A stretch of 64,000 bases of DNA from Spirosoma aureum (GTDB taxonomy: Bacteria > Bacteroidota > Bacteroidia > Cytophagales > Spirosomataceae): the NCBI RefSeq assembly GCF_011604685.1, contig NZ_CP050063.1, forward strand, positions 3,494,501 to 3,558,500, read 5' to 3'. Position 1 is the stretch's first letter, and the number at the start of each line of letters is the position of its first letter. Position numbers and translations under genes: made by a program. Positions 56,215 through 64,000 of this stretch are shown here, one piece after another. Under the pieces are notes generated by a model. That model saw only the letters and a program-made list of their open reading frames with translations. It was not told the origin of the DNA and ran no database searches.

Positions 56215-58971
56215 TTACTCAAACAACCAGTCTATATTTTTCTTGTTTCCTGCGAGGCCGGCATCGAAAATCGGGATCTCCTGATTGCCATCCATAAAGC
56301 CAAGCAGCAGGCAGGCTCCTTTTCCTAAGTTGAGCGTGTGTTGCCCAGCCTTGAACGAATACGCATGAACGTTCACGGGCGGTAATCCTCCAACCAGAAT
56401 GGCGTTCGAGATTTTGATTTCCGACTGGCCGTAATCGTTGGCACTGGCATCGGTTTCCAATTCGGGAGCAGGCAGGTATTTCGGATTCTTTTCGTTAAAA
56501 AAGCCGATCAGAAGTTTTACGGGCTGGGTTGCCGTAAAGGTCAGGCTGGTTCGTTCGGATTGCTGTTTTGCTTTAGAAAACTTTAGACCTTTCAACTGCT
56601 TGAGTTCAGGGGCTATCTCCGTAATGGCTACGGTTGTGTCGGCAAAAACGGGTTGCCCTTTTTCCAGAGAATAGGTTTCAACCTGCGGGCTTTGGAGCGT
56701 GACCGTTGCTGGTTTTAGTGCAATAGGCTGTTTGGCGACGGCATTGCTGGTCGATTTCAGCGAGTCGATCGCCTGTTTGAACCGATTCAGTTCTTTTTGA
56801 TAAACGGGTAGCATCTCCTCCCAGGTTATGTAGGTGCCATCGACGCCCCGCATGGGAATTTTGCGTTGTTTTGTCTGCATACTATTGGCATACAGATACG
56901 TATCTTTTGTCAGGTTCACCAGCTCAGCGTAGTGTTTGACACTGCTTTCCAGCAAGGGCACCGCTTTGTCGAGATCCCGAACGTCGCTGGAATACTTATA
57001 GCGTAGGACGGCTATTGCGGCACGGGCTTTCTGCGCGTAGAAATTGGCCAAAGCATTCTGGCAATACATGTCATTTTTCAAACGCGTGAATTCTTCTTTT
57101 TCTTTCGTGACCGAACTAGCAGCCTTCTCAATGGCTAGTACCGCTTTTTTGCCGTGCTCAACCACTTCGTCGGCAACCCGAACGGGGGTTTCGCCAATGT
57201 GTTTATCGTGTTTCCAGTCTCTCTCGGCGTAGTCGATAATCATCTCGCCTTCAGGAGCTTCCGACTCATATAGCAACGTGAGCAGGCCATACCGAAACGG
57301 ATTGATAAGCTGAGTCATCAGCATCCCCAGCGTCAGGGTCTGGCGATTGCCGTCAGTAATGCCGTACCGCCGTAATAGTTTCGGTTCAATTTCACCAGCC
57401 TGTTCATAGGCTTCCAGTATATCTTTGCTTTTGTCGGTCGACAACCCGTATTTATTGGCCAGTTGAGTCCCCCAATAGTTGATTTCGTCGGGGCGGTTGC
57501 GTTGCGAGTTCCAGGCGTAACGACCCCAGTTTTTATACCATATCCAGTCGCGGTCGAGCTGGAGAAGGCGAGGGGAGGTTTTATCCGCCGTATAGGGCCA
57601 GTCCCAGTAAGACGCCTGCGGATACAGATGCAGGCCATTCGCGCCGTACACGCTGTGCATTGCCTGTACTGATTTCTGGATAAAATCGGCAGAGCCATAG
57701 CGGAACGGTTCCAGATTGGCCAGAATGTGCACATTTTCAATCTGAACCGTACCAATGTTGCTTAGTGTTCGGTGTAAATCGGCCCATTTCCCGCGCGGAG
57801 TATAGGTAGTCAATGCCTCGCCATTGAACTTGGCTTCCGTATACAGATTTTTATACAGGGGCAGCGCTGCTTTCATGACACGAGGGGCATCCGTATCGTG
57901 GGCGCGAAGAACGAGAGGTGGTTCGGTGGTTTGCCCAAGTGCTTTCAGGCCATCTTTAACCCCCGGAATGATCGTTTTTGTGAACCAGTCCACATCGTCC
58001 TGCCCAACTCCCTCCATGGCTTCACCCAGCGCAATGAGCAATCCAACGTTCGGGTATTTCTGGACAAAAGCCGCAATCGACTTCCGGGTATAATCGGCAA
58101 TGAGTGGTATTATTGGGCGATTACGGTCCTGAGTTTTGATGTGATGGTGTTCGGCAAAAGGCTTGGAGACGATAATATTGTAGAACATCTGAATGACCCA
58201 GATGCCACGTTTGTCGGCTTCTTCAGTCAGAAAACGAAACATCTCCTCGTTCTTTTTAAACGTCGCGTCGTCAACTTCCACAGCGTAGGGATACTCTTTC
58301 AGCCGAACCAGCGAGGCAAATGGATGCCCGTTCCACAAGTACAATGAATTGTACCGGTTTTCAACCATCATATCCAGATACCGAATCCAGAGGGCTTTGT
58401 CATATAACCAGGGAAAGGTTTCGGGTGTATAGGGGTACTCATACACATCGCGGCCGGGTAAATAGGTAGGCTTCTGCACCCCTATGCACGTACCGCGAAG
58501 TACCATTTCTGGTTTATCGGTCAGATTGATCGTTTCGGGAAGCTTATTGGTTTTCGTTACCTGATCAGCCAGTTCCAGGCAACCATACAACACCCCGGAT
58601 GGATCGGCTCCAACGATCAGGATCGGTTTCTGGGGGTCTTTTCGAATCGAAAAGCCTTCTTTTCCTGGAACACTGGGAAGATTGTATAACGAAGCCGTTC
58701 GTTTGACTACATCGTCAGATGATAAGCCGATGATTAACTGTGAATTACTTTGCGTTACCTGATTGCCTGGTTTTATCTGAACCTGATAACCGGCTTTGGT
58801 AAGCGCCTGTTGTAATTTTTGCGCTCCGAATGTTACCCGAGCGTGGGCCGAAACGGGAATAATCAGTGTGAGGTTCTGCCCTTTCCCTGCTGATTGCTCT
58901 GCGCTCGAAGGTAGAAAGGTCAACAAAATAAGGAAAGATAGGAGGGAAAAGATCCCAGGATATCGCTTCAT
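56215..58971 (-). CDS. Large secreted glycosidase, alpha-uronidase-like (family unresolved)
   Basis: A 918-residue secreted protein (signal peptide near residues 5-25). The N-terminal domain (LTLIIPVSAHARVTFGAQKL, LIVGADPSGVLYGCLELADQ) is the small alpha/beta domain that precedes the barrel in alpha-glucuronidases and some hexosaminidases. The barrel follows with RYLDMMVENRYNSLYLWNGH, IWVIQMFYNIIVSKPF, LIALGEAMEGVGQDDVDWF and LYTEAKFNGEAL, giving several candidate Glu acids. A helical region and a C-terminal beta-domain (residues 800-918) complete it. GH67, GH115 and GH138 (an RG-II alpha-galacturonidase family) are all possible; I cannot decide between them. It stands alone, away from the SusCD operons. 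The start is ATG 58971. Confidence 0.72.
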   Translation of the reverse strand: MKRYPGIFSLLSFLILLTFLPSSAEQSAGKGQNLTLIIPVSAHARVTFGAQKLQQALTKAGYQVQIKPGNQVTQSNSQLIIGLSSDDVVKRTASLYNLPSVPGKEGFSIRKDPQKPILIVGADPSGVLYGCLELADQVTKTNKLPETINLTDKPEMVLRGTCIGVQKPTYLPGRDVYEYPYTPETFPWLYDKALWIRYLDMMVENRYNSLYLWNGHPFASLVRLKEYPYAVEVDDATFKKNEEMFRFLTEEADKRGIWVIQMFYNIIVSKPFAEHHHIKTQDRNRPIIPLIADYTRKSIAAFVQKYPNVGLLIALGEAMEGVGQDDVDWFTKTIIPGVKDGLKALGQTTEPPLVLRAHDTDAPRVMKAALPLYKNLYTEAKFNGEALTTYTPRGKWADLHRTLSNIGTVQIENVHILANLEPFRYGSADFIQKSVQAMHSVYGANGLHLYPQASYWDWPYTADKTSPRLLQLDRDWIWYKNWGRYAWNSQRNRPDEINYWGTQLANKYGLSTDKSKDILEAYEQAGEIEPKLLRRYGITDGNRQTLTLGMLMTQLINPFRYGLLTLLYESEAPEGEMIIDYAERDWKHDKHIGETPVRVADEVVEHGKKAVLAIEKAASSVTKEKEEFTRLKNDMYCQNALANFYAQKARAAIAVLRYKYSSDVRDLDKAVPLLESSVKHYAELVNLTKDTYLYANSMQTKQRKIPMRGVDGTYITWEEMLPVYQKELNRFKQAIDSLKSTSNAVAKQPIALKPATVTLQSPQVETYSLEKGQPVFADTTVAITEIAPELKQLKGLKFSKAKQQSERTSLTFTATQPVKLLIGFFNEKNPKYLPAPELETDASANDYGQSEIKISNAILVGGLPPVNVHAYSFKAGQHTLNLGKGACLLLGFMDGNQEIPIFDAGLAGNKKNIDWLFE

Positions 58972-58999
58972 ATAAGGTTCAGGGCTTTCCAGGTACAAA

Positions 59000-59029
59000 A
59001 CTTCCCGAAGGCCAGCGCCTTCAGGAAGT
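59000..59029. repeat. Hairpin of the cttcccgaag type
   Basis: Arms acttcccgaaggc (59000-59012) and gccttcaggaagt (59017-59029) pair at 12 of 13 positions around a 4-nt loop. It is in the leader of the uronidase-like gene on the minus strand, 29 bp from the start codon, not behind a gene, so termination of a neighbour is unlikely. Confidence 0.65.
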
Positions 59030-59258
59030 CGATATAAATGAAACTAACAGGATTTAACAAACCTACGAGATTATGTGAACATCAATCTCCACCATTTTCT
59101 CTGAAAATTGTACAATATTAGCGTAGTCTGTTTGAAGGCTACCTGATTGATTGGCGATTTTCAGAAATCCGCGTGAATTCGTAAAGCCTAATCGCATACA
59201 CGCTTCTGAGATAGATAGCTTCTATTCTTTTATCAGGTAAGCAGCCTCAGTTAAGCGG

Positions 59259-59297
59259 CTGTCCGTATGTGAACAGGATATGTCCAATTACGGACAG
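59259..59297. promoter_or_regulatory. 9-bp inverted repeat upstream of the PadR gene
   Basis: Arms ctgtccgta (59259-59267) and tacggacag (59289-59297) are exact complements across 21 nt that include tgtgaacaggatatgt. The place, about 120 bp before the PadR start, would suit an operator. Confidence 0.35.
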
Positions 59298-59415
59298 ATA
59301 AACCCCCAATTGTTACAGAAAAACCGCATTTAATCTTCTAGAGGGCGGTTTTGACGAGTTGGCCGTTTATTTGCTATACAAATGAGTAGGATAGCTAATG
59401 CGGTCAAATTCTATG

Positions 59416-59673
59416 ATGAAAAGCACTTCTTTCGGTGAATTTGATGAGTTAGTCTTACTAACCATTGCCCTACTCTATAACGATGCCTACTGCGTGGCAG
59501 CTATGGAAGAACTTAGTCCGCGGTTGAAACTGCCGATGAGCTTGGGAGCCGTTTACCGAACTATGCAACGACTCGAAGAGAAAGCATTGGAAATTTCTCG
59601 ATTCGGCAAAGCAACTGCCGAACGGGGAGGGCGCCGAAAACGGTTTTTTACCGTTACAACTATCGGCGAATAA
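59416..59673 (+). CDS. PadR-family regulator, truncated by an in-frame stop
   Basis: An 85-residue winged-helix protein of the PadR group that controls ABC permeases: FGEFDELVLLTIALLYNDAY, SLGAVYRTMQRLEEKALEIS, then the wing with KATAERGGRRKRFFTVTTIGE. The family normally continues for 15-25 residues in a last helix ending in a motif like RNxLW. After the TAA at 59671 the same frame goes on as TLKKFRRIRNELWV to a second stop at 59716, so the first stop seems to be a Gln codon changed to TAA. The DNA-binding part is intact but the dimer helix is lost. It is 75 bp ahead of the permease. Starts at 59398 or 59413 are also possible. Confidence 0.82.
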   Translation: MKSTSFGEFDELVLLTIALLYNDAYCVAAMEELSPRLKLPMSLGAVYRTMQRLEEKALEISRFGKATAERGGRRKRFFTVTTIGE

Positions 59674-59748
59674 ACCTTAAAGAAATTCCGTCGGATTCGC
59701 AATGAGCTATGGGTCTAACCCGGAAGCCGCTTTTGGAACTGGAATGGT

Positions 59749-62415
59749 ATGAATAAAAAATCGACAACCCCTCAACCTCCCCGATGGGCCCAGACCCTGC
59801 TGGAGCGAATTACAGCTGCTCATTTACGGGAGGAAATACAGGGCGATCTGGATGAATTGTTTCATAAGAGGGCTCTGCGCTATGGCTATTCCAGAGCCCG
59901 GTGGCTGTATCTGATCGATATTTTGCTTTTACTGCATCCCCGCCTGTGGCGCCCGAAAGCTGTTCCTGCTTTTAAATCCCGTTACAACACCTACCCCGAT
60001 GACTCTCAACCTGCTTTCTTAAGCCTTACTATGCTACGCAGCTATCTCAAAATTGCTTTCCGCAACCTCTGGAAACACAAGTCATTTTCATTCATCAATG
60101 TGATGGGCCTAAGTGTTGGCATGTCTGCCTGCTTTTTGATTGCCCTCTATGTTCATTTTGAGCTAACCTACGATGCTTTCCATAAAAAGGCCGATCGCAT
60201 TTACCGGCTCGCTACGGACATCAAAACGACGTCTGAAACCATTCATTATGGCATCAGTTCGTGGGCCTTCGCGCCTAATCTCAAAAAAGAATTTCCCGAG
60301 GTCGAAAACTTTGTCCGGGTTAGTGTCAAGGAGCGTCTGGTGCGAAAGGGCGATCTGAAATTTCAGGAAAACAAAACAGTTTTTGCGGATTCCTCGCTTT
60401 TCAGCGTTTTCGATTTCAAGCTGCTCAAAGGTGATCTCCAAACGGCGCTGAAAGAACCTATGAGCGTGGTCGTTCCTGAAAAAACGGCAAGAAAATACTT
60501 TGGCAATGCCGATCCAATTGGCCAAACATTGCTTCTGGGTGATGAAGGGGTTCCGGCAAAGGTCACCGGGGTCATGCAGGATATCCCCGAAAATTCGCAG
60601 ATCAAAGGCGATCTGTTCGTTTCGATGGTGTCGTATACCCAGCATTTCAATAAAGGTATTGATGAGGATTGGGGGAGTTTTGGCACCTATTCCTACCTGC
60701 TACTCAAACCCGGCGTAAATCCTGATGCGCTTGCCCAGAAATTCCCTTCGTTTCTGGAAAACCATGCCGGTAAGATGATGCGTGAACAGCAAATGTTCCT
60801 GACAATGGTTATGGAGCCATTACGGAACGTTTATCTATATTCAACACGGCCCGGAGAGGAATCTGGAAGTATGACCAATGTGTCTATTTTTTCAGCCATC
60901 GGCCTGTTCATTTTGCTGATTGCGTGCATCAATTTTATTAACCTGACCACAGCACGATCGGTCGACAGGGCAAAAGAAGTGGGTATTCGCAAGGCAATCG
61001 GAGCTGCCAAATGGCTGCTGGCCCAACAATTCATTGGCGAATCGGTGCTAATCTGTCTGATCGCTTTTGGTTGTTCACTAGTGCTTTCCACAGTCTCGAT
61101 CCCCTGGTTTAACACGCTTTCCGGAAAGATGATAAGCCCAGGAATTCTGAACAATCTGCCGTTTGTAGGAGGCTTGTTTGTTGCTTCATTGATCATTGGT
61201 TGCCTGGCTGGCGCATATCCTGCGCTGATGCTCTCTTCATTCGAACCTGTTATCGTCTTAAAAGGACGCTTCAGGGGAAATGCAAGCAGTGTTTTAGTTC
61301 GGAAAGGCCTGGTAACAGCGCAATTTGTCATATCGACAGCTTTGATCATATCGACAATCGTTATCTATACGCAGGTGGATTTCATGCGTAGCCGCGATCT
61401 GGGTTTTTCTAAAGACCAAATGCTGGTTATTAAGACGCAGACAGGGTCGAAACGGGATGCATTCAGTGCTGCCATCCGAGGATTAAATGGTGTCAAATCA
61501 ACCGCGGCCTCATCGAGTATACCGGGCGGCTGGAACCCGCAAGCTCACACCATGATCGAAAATAAAAATGGTGATATGCAGATTGGCAATCTGGACGTGT
61601 ACCGGGTCGATTTCGATTTTATCCCGCAATTCGATCTCAAAATTGTGGCTGGCAGGGCTTTTTCTGCGAACTTCAGGTCAGATAGCACCCAGGCATTGAT
61701 CATCAACGAAGCCATGACAAAGGCTTTGGGATACAGTACCCCGCAGGAAGCCATCGGCAAAAAATTTGACCAATGGGATCGTAAAGGTACGATCATAGGT
61801 GTCCTGAAAGATTTCCATTACAAGTCGTTGCAGGAAACAATTAAACCCCTAACGTTCCGCGCGATCGACTGGTGGAATGGTGATCTTTTATCGGTCAAAA
61901 TGGCTGGTCGTCAGGTCAAAGAAACCCTCGTTGCGATCGAAACCCAATGGAAGCAGAAAAATCCCGACCGGCCTTTTGATTATTACTTTATGGACGAGTT
62001 TTTCGATCGCCAGTACCGTAGTGATGAACGCTTTCAAACGCTTTTTCTGAATTTTGCCATACTGGCGATTTTCATTTCCTGTCTGGGATTGCTGGGCCTG
62101 GCCTCGTATGCTACGGTGCAGCGTACCAAAGAAATCGGTGTACGTAAGGTGCTGGGTGCGTCGACGGGAAGTATTGTCGGACTTTTATCTAAAGACTTCC
62201 TGAAACTGGTACTGCTTGCATTTCTGATAGCTTCTCCCATAGCCTGGTATGGCATGCACCGGTGGCTACAGAATTTTGCTTACCAAGCCGATATTCAGTG
62301 GTGGGTGTTCGTGCTAGCTGCTACTCTTTCCATAACAGTCGCCTTCGTAACCATCAGTTTTCAAAGTATCCGGGCGGCTTTGATGAATCCGGTAACGAGT
62401 TTACGGAGCGAATGA
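59749..62415 (+). CDS. MacB/FtsX-type ABC transporter permease
   Basis: An 888-residue permease. It begins with the permease prefix domain common in Cytophagales (PRWAQTLLERITAAHLREEI, GYSRARWLYLIDILLL). Then come a first membrane helix (FINVMGLSVGMSACFLIALY), the large periplasmic MacB-type domain, three FtsX helices (residues about 380-510), a second periplasmic domain and three final helices with TKEIGVRKVLGASTGSIVGLL. There is no ATPase gene next to it, as is usual for this expanded family. The truncated PadR gene upstream is its likely regulator. Substrate unknown; drugs, peptides or lipoproteins are typical for the class. Confidence 0.92.
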   Translation: MNKKSTTPQPPRWAQTLLERITAAHLREEIQGDLDELFHKRALRYGYSRARWLYLIDILLLLHPRLWRPKAVPAFKSRYNTYPDDSQPAFLSLTMLRSYLKIAFRNLWKHKSFSFINVMGLSVGMSACFLIALYVHFELTYDAFHKKADRIYRLATDIKTTSETIHYGISSWAFAPNLKKEFPEVENFVRVSVKERLVRKGDLKFQENKTVFADSSLFSVFDFKLLKGDLQTALKEPMSVVVPEKTARKYFGNADPIGQTLLLGDEGVPAKVTGVMQDIPENSQIKGDLFVSMVSYTQHFNKGIDEDWGSFGTYSYLLLKPGVNPDALAQKFPSFLENHAGKMMREQQMFLTMVMEPLRNVYLYSTRPGEESGSMTNVSIFSAIGLFILLIACINFINLTTARSVDRAKEVGIRKAIGAAKWLLAQQFIGESVLICLIAFGCSLVLSTVSIPWFNTLSGKMISPGILNNLPFVGGLFVASLIIGCLAGAYPALMLSSFEPVIVLKGRFRGNASSVLVRKGLVTAQFVISTALIISTIVIYTQVDFMRSRDLGFSKDQMLVIKTQTGSKRDAFSAAIRGLNGVKSTAASSSIPGGWNPQAHTMIENKNGDMQIGNLDVYRVDFDFIPQFDLKIVAGRAFSANFRSDSTQALIINEAMTKALGYSTPQEAIGKKFDQWDRKGTIIGVLKDFHYKSLQETIKPLTFRAIDWWNGDLLSVKMAGRQVKETLVAIETQWKQKNPDRPFDYYFMDEFFDRQYRSDERFQTLFLNFAILAIFISCLGLLGLASYATVQRTKEIGVRKVLGASTGSIVGLLSKDFLKLVLLAFLIASPIAWYGMHRWLQNFAYQADIQWWVFVLAATLSITVAFVTISFQSIRAALMNPVTSLRSE

Positions 62416-62466
62416 GACAGCTCCGTGTTTTTAGGTTACAGGTGGTCGCAAGGCACTCAAAAAAAA

Positions 62467-62493
62467 CGTCCGAAAGCTTAAAACTTTCGGACG
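62467..62493 (-). terminator. Intrinsic terminator for the right-edge susD
   Basis: Arms cgtccgaaag (62467-62476) and ctttcggacg (62484-62493) form a perfect 10-bp stem with a 7-nt loop. On the minus strand the stem is followed by tttttt, so it ends the transcript of the SusD gene at 62521. It may also stop read-through from the permease. Confidence 0.8.
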
Positions 62494-62520
62494 GTTGAAG
62501 CTTAGTCTGTTGGTAATCTA

Positions 62521-63999
62521 TCAATAGCCCGCGTTTTGTTTGAAATCACCTTTGTTCGTCACCGCATCTATTTCGCTCTGCGGGATGGGCCGGAGTACAT
62601 GAAATGGCTGGATGCTCGGAGCCGCATCGGGATTGTATTTTTTGACCCGCTCAACCAGTTTGTTCGTCCGTTTTAAATCAAACCAGCGAACCTGCTCACC
62701 GGCTAATTCGCGGGCACGTTCGTCCAGAATGAAGTCGAGCGTTACGTCGGCGGCTGCTACACGCATGTTTGCCTGGCGGCCCGGTACGGCAGCCCGCGTC
62801 CGGATTTCGTTCACGTAATAAGCCGCCGAATCTTTCTTGCCGAGGTTAAACTGCGCTTCAGCCGCGATCAGATACATCTCACCGAGTCGCAGAATATAGG
62901 CATCTCGCGCACTTTGGGTCTCGGCATCTGTCGCCCGAGTTGGATCATCAAATTTCTGAAGTGAAACGTAGTGAAAACGATCGCTGGGCGTACCGTCGGC
63001 TTTGTACATATCATTTACGTCATAAATCTTGTACTTTTTCGACTGTCGGAAAGCGGCTGTTACCGGGTATTTTGTTGTAAAAACGGCCGTATCGCCCACA
63101 TTCATCCCCGCCGGGCGTTTGGTTGCGTCGGTTTCGTTGGCTTTCCAGGCCGACTTGAACGATGCATTATACCGGGAATCATTTTGCTCGTTGAACAGAT
63201 TGAGCAGGAACAGCGTCGGCATGTAGCGAACGTTTGGAAAACCATTGGCTACGTCGCGTTTCATACCCGGTTGGGTGTTGTACTCCATCAGGAACAGCGT
63301 ATGATTCAGGTTACTACCCGCATTGAATGCCAGATTGGTCGAGTAATTTACGGACCACAGCACTTCTGTATTTTGCTGACCCGTTATCGACCATAAACTA
63401 GCGTATGTAGGCAACAGCTTATACGAGTAGCCTGTAATTACCTTTTTGGCGTAATTGCTCGCTTCCTGATTTTTTCCCCTCGTCAGATACACCTTTGCCA
63501 GAAAGGCTTCGGAAGCCGGGCGGGTGATCCGTCCATAGTCTGTGGTTGTGAGCGGAATGGCCGTAACAGCAAACTGAAGATCCTGGAAAATCTGCTCATA
63601 AACCGCATCAACGGGCGTGCGGGTAGCGGTTGTCAGAATGGTTTCTGTAGGCTCTAACTGAAGCGGAACCGGGCCAAAACTTTCGACCAGATGCCAGTAA
63701 TACCAGGCCCGGAGAAACCGCGATTCACCTTCCAGTTCTTTCTGACGAGCGGCAGGAACGCCAGCGCTGGGAAGGTATTTTAGTACGTTATTCGCCAGAT
63801 TGATGGCTGCGTAGCATTGTTGCCACATCCGGGTTTTTACCCAGACATTGTCTGTTGTCAGCCCCTGATACGTCATCAGCGGAGGCTGTGGGAAAAGGCC
63901 ATTCGTACCGGTATTGCCGTTATTGGCGGCATTCGTCCAGATGTCGGAGCCCATTTCCATGAGCGCCTGCCCTTCTTCTTTTCCGTAGAAATAGCGATT
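62521..63999 (-). CDS. SusD-like lipoprotein 3, N-terminus outside the window
   Basis: A 492-residue part of a SusD/RagB protein; the reading frame is open to the right edge, where NRYFYGKEEGQALMEMGSD continues upstream of the first Met. Helical repeats (LEGESRFLRAWYYWHLVESF, PASEAFLAKVYLTRGKN) and the C-terminal region (LRLGEMYLIAAEAQFNLGKK, EQVRWFDLKRTNKLVERV) are clear, and the end IDAVTNKGDFKQNAGY is typical. The signal peptide and lipobox are missing because of the edge. Its SusC partner should lie to the right of the window. It belongs to another glycan-uptake locus. Confidence 0.93.
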   Translation of the reverse strand, partial: NRYFYGKEEGQALMEMGSDIWTNAANNGNTGTNGLFPQPPLMTYQGLTTDNVWVKTRMWQQCYAAINLANNVLKYLPSAGVPAARQKELEGESRFLRAWYYWHLVESFGPVPLQLEPTETILTTATRTPVDAVYEQIFQDLQFAVTAIPLTTTDYGRITRPASEAFLAKVYLTRGKNQEASNYAKKVITGYSYKLLPTYASLWSITGQQNTEVLWSVNYSTNLAFNAGSNLNHTLFLMEYNTQPGMKRDVANGFPNVRYMPTLFLLNLFNEQNDSRYNASFKSAWKANETDATKRPAGMNVGDTAVFTTKYPVTAAFRQSKKYKIYDVNDMYKADGTPSDRFHYVSLQKFDDPTRATDAETQSARDAYILRLGEMYLIAAEAQFNLGKKDSAAYYVNEIRTRAAVPGRQANMRVAAADVTLDFILDERARELAGEQVRWFDLKRTNKLVERVKKYNPDAAPSIQPFHVLRPIPQSEIDAVTNKGDFKQNAGY

Positions 64000-64000
64000 G

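Larger units (their letters stand above)
58972..59415. other. Divergent intergenic region, 444 bp
   Basis: This region separates the uronidase-like gene and the PadR gene and should contain both promoters. It holds a hairpin at 59000-59029 and an inverted repeat at 59259-59297. No gene is visible. Confidence 0.6.

Overview
The window reads as chromosomal DNA of a Bacteroidota bacterium of the Cytophagales type (Spirosoma, Larkinella or Dyadobacter-like). This rests on three SusD proteins and two SusC TonB receptors, lipoproteins with short lipoboxes, near-50% GC composition by eye, few Shine-Dalgarno sites and TAnnTTTG-type -7 promoter elements. I see no tRNA, rRNA, CRISPR array, insertion sequence or phage gene.

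Positions 1-48000 look like a polysaccharide-utilisation region aimed at complex pectin. The set of glycosidase families is the one known from rhamnogalacturonan-II (RG-II) degradation: GH78 and GH106 alpha-L-rhamnosidases, three GH2 enzymes, GH127 beta-L-arabinofuranosidase, a GH141-like beta-helix enzyme, GH95, GH28 exo-polygalacturonase, a GH140-type apiosidase and GH43-like propellers.

Layout. 1-6468 (+): a sialidase-fold protein (cut by the edge), Fe-dependent alcohol dehydrogenase, NanA-like aldolase, PdxA2-like dehydrogenase, DUF1537 acid-sugar kinase and a sodium symporter. 6588-34909 (+): eleven more genes, mostly secreted glycosidases, with a second symporter-aldolase pair in the middle; several gaps carry long inverted repeats. 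35226-35681 (+): DoxX-like membrane protein. 35740-44226 (-): DUF3826 protein, SusC, SusD, LgoD-like dehydrogenase, GH28. 44763 (+): AraC regulator. 45696-52805 (-): SusC, SusD, GH140, GH43-like. 53402-56052 (+): acyltransferase, SnoaL-like protein, DeoR regulator. 56215-58971 (-): a large alpha-uronidase-like glycosidase. 59416-62415 (+): a PadR regulator with a premature stop and an ABC permease. 62521-edge (-): a third SusD.

The most notable proposal concerns the first operon. RG-II contains two 2-keto-3-deoxy sugars, Kdo and Dha. Aldol cleavage of Dha would give pyruvate plus a four-carbon semialdehyde; reducing that aldehyde gives, by stereochemistry, D-threonate. D-threonate is the known substrate of DUF1537 kinases that work with PdxA2 to give dihydroxyacetone phosphate. 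The operon encodes every step in one run: release, uptake, aldolase, reductase, kinase and oxidative decarboxylation. This pathway is inferred, not shown.
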